NCBI GenBank assembly: GCA_036005605.1
Contig: DASYQJ010000232.1
Location: forward strand, 1 to 12,143
Origin: JALZAA01 sp036005605
Lineage (GTDB): Bacteria > Actinomycetota > Acidimicrobiia > IMCC26256 > JACDBD01
Reading direction: 5' to 3'
Length of the DNA stretch: 12,143 nt
Shown here: piece by piece, positions 6,532 to 11,309 of the stretch
Numbering within the stretch: the first letter of the stretch is position 1
Layout of the letters: each line of letters starts with the position of its first letter
Notes under the pieces: model-generated
Database searches by the model: none
The model's input: the letters and a program-made list of their open reading frames with translations, nothing else
What the model was told of the DNA's origin: nothing
Translations under genes and position numbers: made by a program

Positions 6532-7314
6532 GTGGGCCGCCCCTTCGCCGCCGGCGACCGCGTCCTGCTGGTGGACTCGAAGCGACGCCGCCATCTCGTG
6601 ACGCTGGCCGAGGGCGGGACGTTCCACACCCATGCCGGCGTCGTCGCGCACGACGCGCTCATCGGGCGTGAAGAGGGCCTCACCGTCCGTACCACGCTCG
6701 GCACCAAGCTCATCGCCGTGAGGCCCACGCTGGCCGAGTACGTGCTCAAGATGCCTCGTGGCGCGCAGGTCATCTATCCGAAGGACCTCGGACCGATCCT
6801 CGTCCTGGCCGACCTGTTCCCCGGCGCTCGGGTGCTCGAGACGGGGATTGGCTCCGGCGCCCTGACGATGACGTTGCTGCGCGCGATCGGGCCGACCGGC
6901 CACGTGACCGGCTACGAGATCCGAGCCGATTTCGCCGACCGCGCCCGCAGGAACATCGAGGGCTTCCTCGGCTCCGATCTGCCGCTCGACATCGAAGTGC
7001 GCGACGCCTACGACGGCATCGACGTCCACGATCTCGACCGGGTGTTGCTCGATCTCCCGGAGCCGTGGCGCACCGTCAAGCACGCCGAGGCGGCCCTGCG
7101 TCCGGGCGGGATCCTGCTCGCCTACCTTCCGACGATCGGGCAAGTCGCGCGCTTGCGCGAGGAGCTGGCGTCGTCGGCGTTTGGTATGACCGAGACCCTC
7201 GAAGTCCTCCAGCGGCACTGGCACGTCGACGGCCAGTCCGTACGACCTGACCATCGGATGGTCGCCCACACCGGGTTCCTCACCCACGCGCGCCTGCTCG
7301 TTCCCGGCGAGTGA
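6532..7314 (+). CDS. trmI: tRNA (adenine(58)-N1)-methyltransferase TrmI
   Basis: A 260-residue class I SAM-dependent methyltransferase that forms m1A58 in the T-loop of tRNA, usually as a homotetramer. The N-terminal small beta domain (GDRVLLVDSKRRRHLVTLAEGGTFHTHAG) and the linker with MPRGAQVIYPKDLG are typical of TrmI. The Rossmann domain has motif I ETGIGSGALT beginning at Glu103, an acidic SAM-ribose strand GYEIRADFADRARRN, and motif IV LLDLPEPW with Asp174, expected to be catalytic. A C-terminal LPTIGQVARL helix and a RHWHVDGQSVRPDHRMVAHTGFL stretch complete the fold. Length is normal. GTG is the only sensible start, 5 nt after ttuA. Its stop overlaps the GTG of the protease gene (GTGA). 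In mycobacteria trmI also lies close to the proteasome genes, which supports an actinobacterial origin. Confidence 0.93.
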   Translation: MGRPFAAGDRVLLVDSKRRRHLVTLAEGGTFHTHAGVVAHDALIGREEGLTVRTTLGTKLIAVRPTLAEYVLKMPRGAQVIYPKDLGPILVLADLFPGARVLETGIGSGALTMTLLRAIGPTGHVTGYEIRADFADRARRNIEGFLGSDLPLDIEVRDAYDGIDVHDLDRVLLDLPEPWRTVKHAEAALRPGGILLAYLPTIGQVARLREELASSAFGMTETLEVLQRHWHVDGQSVRPDHRMVAHTGFLTHARLLVPGE

Positions 7315-8489
7315 ACGTCCTCGACCTCGTCGTCATCGCGGCGATGATCGCCGCCGGCTACTTCGGTTACCGCCTGGGCTTCGTCGCCCGCGTCGTGTCG
7401 TGGGCCGGGCTCGCGCTCGGCATCGTGCTCGCGGTCGCGTTCGTCGATGACGTGATGAGCCTGCTGAGCGCGCAGGCGTCGCAGACGAGGCTGTTCGTGG
7501 CGCTCCTGTTCTTCCTGCTCCTTGCGAGCGGGGGGCAGGCGCTGGGCTACGCGGCGGGGGTGACCCTTCGCCGTCGCCTTCCGTCGCGCGAGGGCGTGTA
7601 CCAGATCGATCGTGTCGGCGGCGCCGTTGTCGGTGTGCTCGGCGTTCTCGTCGCCGTGTGGCTGCTGACACCGGCGCTGACCAGCGCGCAAGGGTGGCCG
7701 GCGCGCGCGGCGCGGGACTCGCAGGTCCTGCGCGCCGTCAACCGGTACGCACCCGACCCGCCGCCGCAAGCCCAGCGGCTCGGGCGGGCGGTGGCGGAGG
7801 GCCCGTTCCCGGAGGTGTTCTCGCGACTCAATGGGCCGGGCGGCGTCGGCGCGCCACCGACCCGCGCTCTCGCGCCGGACGTCGCCGCGCGCGTCGCGGC
7901 GTCGGTGCTCAAGATCCAGGGTGAGGCCTGCGACCAGATCCAGGCAGGGAGTGGCTTCGTCGCCGGCGCCAACCTGGTCGTCACCAACGCGCACGTCGTG
8001 GCGGGGGAGCCGCGCACCGAGGTCGACACGAACGATGGCCGGCGCCTCTCCGCCACCGTGGTGGCGTTCGACCCGGAGCGTGACCTCGCGGTGTTGCGGG
8101 TTCGGAATCTCCGGCTGTTCGCCCTGCCATTCGCCGACGGCAATGACGGCACGACCGGCGCGGTGTTCGGCCATCCCGGCGGCGGACCGCTGCGGATCGC
8201 ACCCGCCCGCATCGCCGAGACGGTCAACGCCAGCGGCACCGACATCTACCGGACCGGCCGTACGAGCCGCCGCGTGCACGTGCTTGCCGCCAACCTCGCG
8301 CCGGGCGACTCGGGCGGCCCGCTCGTGGATGGGCAAGGCCGGATGGTGGGGGTCGCGTTCGCAGTCGACCCGGGTCAGGAGTCGACGGCCTACGCGCTCA
8401 CGAGACGTGAGGTCGACATCGTTCTGGGCCCGGTGCTCAACGGAGGCGGCCAGACATCGGCCGACACCGGTCCGTGCCTGGTGGGCTAA
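7311..8489 (+). CDS. MarP-like membrane serine protease (CvpA domain + trypsin-like domain)
   Basis: A 392-residue protein with four hydrophobic segments in the first ~121 residues (CvpA/colicin-V-production type) and an extracytoplasmic chymotrypsin-fold domain. The triad is clear: His228 in VTNAHVV, Asp258 in RDLAVL, and Ser334 in GDSGGPL. This is the build of MarP (Rv3671c) of Mycobacterium tuberculosis, a periplasmic protease needed for acid resistance that acts on the peptidoglycan hydrolase RipA. Two cysteines, Cys207 just before the catalytic domain and Cys389 four residues from the end, sit where MarP has its regulatory disulfide (Cys214-Cys395 in that protein, from memory). The match in total length (392 versus about 397) is close. 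GTG overlaps the trmI stop, so expression is coupled to a tRNA-modification gene, which is not obviously functional. Confidence 0.88.
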   Translation: MNVLDLVVIAAMIAAGYFGYRLGFVARVVSWAGLALGIVLAVAFVDDVMSLLSAQASQTRLFVALLFFLLLASGGQALGYAAGVTLRRRLPSREGVYQIDRVGGAVVGVLGVLVAVWLLTPALTSAQGWPARAARDSQVLRAVNRYAPDPPPQAQRLGRAVAEGPFPEVFSRLNGPGGVGAPPTRALAPDVAARVAASVLKIQGEACDQIQAGSGFVAGANLVVTNAHVVAGEPRTEVDTNDGRRLSATVVAFDPERDLAVLRVRNLRLFALPFADGNDGTTGAVFGHPGGGPLRIAPARIAETVNASGTDIYRTGRTSRRVHVLAANLAPGDSGGPLVDGQGRMVGVAFAVDPGQESTAYALTRREVDIVLGPVLNGGGQTSADTGPCLVG

Positions 8490-8517
8490 CGGCGACGCGA
8501 GGCCCCACCCGCCCGAT

Positions 8518-8535
8518 CTGAGTACCCGCTACTCA
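8518..8535. promoter_or_regulatory. Perfect palindrome CTGAGTA-N5-TACTCAG, possible operator
   Basis: Two 7-bp arms are exactly complementary around a 5-base centre (CCCGC). The site lies in the 80-bp gap between the protease gene and the 126-residue membrane protein, about 35 bp before the latter's start. Arm length, spacing and position suit a dimeric transcription factor. It could also be a weak hairpin, but it has no T-run and the arms are not GC-rich. The regulator is unknown. Confidence 0.4.
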
Positions 8536-8569
8536 GGACGCGGGTGCTCCCATCGGGTGGGATGCAGGC

Positions 8570-8950
8570 ATGACACGGAAGACCCAGATCAGGCTGTGGA
8601 TCGCGACGATCGTGATCGGCATCTTGATGATCCCGGCCGGGGTGGGCTGGATCATCTACACGGTGACCCAGACGGGCAACTACGACCCCAACGCCGAGTT
8701 CACCGATCCGGACACCCACGTCACGTCGCGCGGCGCATACGTAAGCGACTCGCCGATGCCGTTCCTGGGATTCGCGCTGAGCTTCGCCGGGGGGATCCTG
8801 ATCACGGTCGGGTCGCTCGGGCTGACGTTCGGATGGTTGAGCCGCGACGAGGACGACGACACGTACACGGCTACGTCGGCGGCGTACGCCCGGTCCGTCC
8901 CGACCACACGCGTCGGGTGGGGGCCCGAGGCACCGCCCGGGGAGAGCTGA
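8570..8950 (+). CDS. Two-helix membrane protein, function unknown
   Basis: A 126-residue protein I cannot assign. Predicted membrane helices lie at about residues 9-31 (LWIATIVIGILMIPAGVGWI) and 65-88. They flank a ~33-residue polar loop (TGNYDPNAEFTDPDTHVTSRGAYVSDSP) that should face outside, since the basic N-terminus (MTRKTQIR) should stay in. The C-terminal tail begins with a very acidic DEDDDTYTATSAAYA stretch and is Pro/Gly-rich at the end. The ATG has a poor ribosome site (GGGTGGGA about 8 nt upstream). The gene stands alone between a palindrome upstream and a strong hairpin downstream. Codon usage matches its neighbours, so it is likely real. Confidence 0.72.
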   Translation: MTRKTQIRLWIATIVIGILMIPAGVGWIIYTVTQTGNYDPNAEFTDPDTHVTSRGAYVSDSPMPFLGFALSFAGGILITVGSLGLTFGWLSRDEDDDTYTATSAAYARSVPTTRVGWGPEAPPGES

Positions 8951-8975
8951 GCACTCGAGCATCGTCAAACGCGAT

Positions 8976-9002
8976 GAAGCCCGGGTTCTGGACCCGGGCT
9001 TC
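8976..9002. terminator. Hairpin terminator between convergent genes
   Basis: GAAGCCCGGGT and ACCCGGGCTTC form a perfect 11-bp stem around a 5-base loop (TCTGG), extendable by a T-G and an A-T pair. It lies 25 bp past the stop of the 126-residue membrane protein and 34 bp past the stop of the convergent ferredoxin gene, so it can serve both strands. There is no T-tract, as is common for high-GC actinobacterial terminators. Confidence 0.65.
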
Positions 9003-9036
9003 GTGACGATCCGGTAACGCGCGTGTGTCGGGCGAG

Positions 9037-9273
9037 TCAGTCGACCTCGATGAAGATGCACTCGCCGGGGCACTCCTCGGCCGACTCGATCACCGCTTCC
9101 TCCATGCCGCCGGGCACGTTGGCGAGGCCCTCGGCACCGCCGGGGTTCTCGTAGACCTTGTCGCCCTCCTTGACGTAGGCGAGGCCGTCGTCGAGCAGTG
9201 TGAACACGTCGGGAGCGATCTCTTCACAGAGGCCGTCGCCGGTGCACAGGTCCTGGTCGATCCAGACCTTCAT
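9037..9273 (-). CDS. Small single-cluster ferredoxin with Asp at one cluster position
   Basis: A 78-residue acidic, soluble electron carrier. Cluster residues are Cys10 and Cys16 in CTGDGLC and Cys68 before Pro in ECPGEC, with an additional Cys72. Asp13 occupies the position of the second cysteine of a CxxCxxC motif. This is the pattern of 3Fe-4S ferredoxins, or of [4Fe-4S] ferredoxins in which Asp ligates one iron, as in Pyrococcus furiosus. The start DQDLCTGDGLC and end CIFIEVD are typical of the family. The ATG is supported by GGAGAGG (complement of 9282-9288) 8 nt upstream. The gene is transcribed away from arc; a ferredoxin next to arc is, as I recall, also seen in other actinobacteria, but its redox partner is not known and none is in the window. 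Confidence 0.9.
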   Translation of the reverse strand: MKVWIDQDLCTGDGLCEEIAPDVFTLLDDGLAYVKEGDKVYENPGGAEGLANVPGGMEEAVIESAEECPGECIFIEVD

Positions 9274-9285
9274 CGTGGCGTCCTC

Positions 9286-9307
9286 TCCTCGGTCAGTCCT
9301 CGGTCAG
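9286..9307. repeat. Perfect tandem 11-bp repeat in the ferredoxin leader
   Basis: TCCTCGGTCAG occurs twice head to tail without a gap. On the ferredoxin strand it reads CTGACCGAGGA twice and lies directly before and partly across the ribosome site, within the predicted 5' untranslated region. It could be a regulatory site, a duplicated Shine-Dalgarno-like element, or a chance slippage duplication. Confidence 0.6.
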
Positions 9308-9350
9308 GGTGTCGGTGTGTCGGGGGTCACCGACCTGAGCTTCACCGACC

Positions 9351-9379
9351 AGGCTATGGCCCCAAACGTGTTCCGTCAA
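9351..9379 (-). promoter_or_regulatory. Ferredoxin promoter: TTGACG-N17-TAGCCT
   Basis: On the minus strand, TTGACG (complement of 9374-9379) and TAGCCT (complement of 9351-9356) are exactly 17 nt apart, close to the actinobacterial housekeeping consensus. Transcription would begin near 9344, giving a leader of about 70 nt that contains the tandem 11-bp repeat. This is the best promoter match in the window. Confidence 0.6.
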
Positions 9380-9392
9380 TTTGTCAAGCCGC

Positions 9393-9452
9393 TGTAGGGT
9401 AAATTTTTGGCCTGCAAAGTGCCCCGGGACGCAGAGAGCCCGGGTGTAGGGT
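9393..9452 (+). promoter_or_regulatory. Candidate arc promoter region with two TGTAGGGT boxes
   Basis: Two identical TGTAGGGT octamers (9393-9400 and 9445-9452) each contain TAGGGT, a TANNNT-type -10, in an unusually AT-rich patch (AAATTTTT at 9401-9408) upstream of arc. The second box would give a leader of about 30 nt carrying the GGGAGG ribosome site. No good -35 is visible for either, so which one is used, if any, is unclear. Confidence 0.4.
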
Positions 9453-9489
9453 GCGCGTCGAGCGCCCGTCCGCAGTGGGAGGTGGTCAC

Positions 9490-11244
9490 GTGGCCTCCGA
9501 GCACGAGCGACGCCTCGGAGAATACGAACGCCAGGTCGGCGAGCTCCAGCAGCAGGCGAAGGCGCTGGAGGAAGAGGTCGTCGTCCTGCGCCGCCGCCTC
9601 CAGGACGCCCCCAAGCGGGTGCGGACGCTCGAGGAGCGTCTGCTCGAGACCAAGGGCCAGCTCGCCCAGGCCGTCTCGCAGAACGAGAAGCTCTCGGCAA
9701 CGCTGCGCGAGGCGCGCGAGCACATCGGCGCGCTGCGCGAAGAGGTCGAGAAGCTCACGATGCCGCCGTCGGCGTACGGCACGTTCCTCGAGGTGAACGA
9801 CGACGGCACCGTCGACGTCTTCACCGCGGGGCGCAAGATGCGCGTCGCCATGCATCCGGAGCTCGACGTCGAAGAGCTCCAGCGCGGCCAGGAAGTCGTG
9901 CTCAACGAGTCGCTCAACGTCGTGCTCGCGCGCGGCCACGACATCGCCGGTGAGGTCGTCACGCTCAAGGAGCTGCTCGACAACGGCCAGCGCGCGCTCG
10001 TCGTCGGGCGCGCCGACGAGGAGCGCGTCTGCGAGCTCGCCAGCGGCCTGCTGGGGGAGCGGCTCCGCGCCGGGGACCACCTCCTGATGGAGACCCGGTC
10101 GGGTGTTCTCGTCGAACGTCTGCCGCGCCCGGAGGTGGAGGAGCTCATCCTCGAAGAGGTGCCCGACATCACCTACGCGGACGTCGGTGGCCTCGACGAG
10201 CAGATCGACCAGATCCAGGACGCGGTCGAGCTGCCGTACCTCTACGCCGAGCTGTTCCACGAGCACCAGCTCCAGCCACCAAAGGGGATCCTGCTCTACG
10301 GACCGCCGGGTTGCGGCAAGACACTCATCGCCAAAGCCGTCGCCAACTCGCTCGCGAAGCGCGTGTCCGAGAAGACGGGCGACAGTGCGACGCGCTCGTA
10401 CTTCCTCAACATCAAGGGCCCGGAGCTCCTCAACAAGTACGTGGGCGAGACCGAGCGCCAGATCCGCCTCATCTTCCAGCGAGCGCGTGAGAAGTCCGAG
10501 GAAGGCGTCCCCGTCATCGTGTTCTTCGACGAGATGGACTCCCTGTTCCGCACCCGCGGTTCCGGGATCTCCTCCGACATCGAGAGCACGATCGTGCCGC
10601 AGCTGCTCGCCGAGATCGACGGCGTCGAGAGCCTCAAGAACGTCATCGTGATCGGCGCTTCGAACCGCGAGGACCTCATCGACCCCGCGATCCTGCGGCC
10701 CGGCCGGCTCGACGTGAAGATCAAGATCGAGCGTCCCGACCAGGAGGCCGCGCGCCAGATCTTCGCGCGCTACCTCAGCGAGGACCTCCCGATCGCGGAG
10801 GACGAGACCGAGAAGGCGGGCGGAAGATCGCAGGCGATCGACACGATGATCGGTGCCGCGGTGGACCGCATGTACTCCGGTGATGACGAGAATCGCTTCC
10901 TGGAGGTCACGTACCAGAACGGCGACAAAGAGGTGCTGTTCTTCAAGGACTTCGCATCCGGCGCCATGATCGAGAACGTCGTCCGGCGCTCGAAGAAGAT
11001 GTCGATCAAGCGACAGATCGCCGGCGGCGCGAGGGGGATCGCCACGACCGACCTCGTCGACTCGATCCGACAGGAGTACCGCGAGCACGAGGACCTGCCG
11101 AACACGACGAACCCCGACGACTGGGCGAAGATCTCCGGCAAGAAGGGCGAGCGCATCGTGTTCGTGCGCACGCTCCTCGCCGACGACGACGGCACCGGCG
11201 GCGGCCGGCAGATCGAGCGGGTCACCACCGGGCAGTACCTCTGA
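9490..11244 (+). CDS. arc: Proteasome-associated AAA ATPase Mpa/ARC
   Basis: A 584-residue hexameric unfoldase that binds Pup on tagged proteins and threads them into the 20S proteasome in the cytoplasm. Domains in order: an N-terminal coiled coil (about residues 1-90) that captures Pup, ending at MPPS; two OB domains (about 94-225); and the AAA module with Walker A GPPGCGKT at 271-278, a pore loop region NKYVGETERQ from 315, Walker B FFDEMD with Asp347-Glu348, and an SRH-type ASNREDLIDPAILRPGRLD near 390. A C-terminal insert (RFLEVTYQNGDKEVLFFKDF) is typical of Mpa. The protein ends in GQYL, the conserved tail whose tyrosine docks into the proteasome. The GTG at 9490 was chosen over an in-frame GTG 39 nt upstream because GGAGG sits 7 nt before it and the protein begins with the expected coiled coil. 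It is divergent from the ferredoxin and followed by a terminator. Confidence 0.97.
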   Translation: MASEHERRLGEYERQVGELQQQAKALEEEVVVLRRRLQDAPKRVRTLEERLLETKGQLAQAVSQNEKLSATLREAREHIGALREEVEKLTMPPSAYGTFLEVNDDGTVDVFTAGRKMRVAMHPELDVEELQRGQEVVLNESLNVVLARGHDIAGEVVTLKELLDNGQRALVVGRADEERVCELASGLLGERLRAGDHLLMETRSGVLVERLPRPEVEELILEEVPDITYADVGGLDEQIDQIQDAVELPYLYAELFHEHQLQPPKGILLYGPPGCGKTLIAKAVANSLAKRVSEKTGDSATRSYFLNIKGPELLNKYVGETERQIRLIFQRAREKSEEGVPVIVFFDEMDSLFRTRGSGISSDIESTIVPQLLAEIDGVESLKNVIVIGASNREDLIDPAILRPGRLDVKIKIERPDQEAARQIFARYLSEDLPIAEDETEKAGGRSQAIDTMIGAAVDRMYSGDDENRFLEVTYQNGDKEVLFFKDFASGAMIENVVRRSKKMSIKRQIAGGARGIATTDLVDSIRQEYREHEDLPNTTNPDDWAKISGKKGERIVFVRTLLADDDGTGGGRQIERVTTGQYL

Positions 11245-11254
11245 CCTGCGACGG

Positions 11255-11278
11255 CTTGTCGCCGTTCTCGGCGACAAG
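11255..11278. terminator. Perfect hairpin between arc and dop
   Basis: CTTGTCGCCG and CGGCGACAAG form a perfect 10-bp stem with the 4-base loop TTCT, starting 10 bp after the arc stop. The following bases are purine-rich (GGCGCGAAGGG), not a T-tract, so this is a hairpin-only type common in high-GC bacteria. It suggests that arc and dop are separate transcription units or that read-through is reduced. Confidence 0.6.
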
Positions 11279-11297
11279 GGCGCGAAGGGCTGCCAGG

Positions 11298-11303
11298 TAG
11301 GCT
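11298..11303 (+). promoter_or_regulatory. -10 element TAGGCT for a leaderless dop transcript
   Basis: TAGGCT fits the TANNNT consensus and ends 6 nt before the GTG of dop, so transcription would begin at or next to the first base of the start codon. No Shine-Dalgarno sequence is present before this GTG, which agrees with leaderless translation. No clear -35 is seen. Confidence 0.5.
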
Positions 11304-11309
11304 GATCCC

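Noticed and set aside
7122..8336. Open frame of 404 codons on the minus strand opposite trmI and the protease
   Set aside because: It shows no recognisable domain and lies antisense to a gene with an intact catalytic triad.
8482..8509. Imperfect GTGGGC...GCCCCAC hairpin at the end of the protease gene
   Set aside because: The stem needs a bulge, overlaps the stop codon and has a long loop. It is not convincing as a terminator.
9423..9444. CCCGGG-N10-CCCGGG as a terminator or riboswitch
   Set aside because: The stem is only 6 bp with a 10-base loop, each arm is self-complementary, and it lies upstream of a gene. It does not match a riboswitch that I know.
9451..9489. Earlier GTG start for arc
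   Set aside because: This GTG lies within the TAGGGTG box and has no ribosome site, while the chosen GTG has GGAGG 7 nt upstream and starts the expected coiled coil.
9376..11277. Open frame of 633 codons on the minus strand across the whole arc gene
   Set aside because: It is an antisense shadow of a fully recognised Mpa/ARC gene. Its Leu/Val/Asp/Glu-rich composition is the reverse complement of arc codons.
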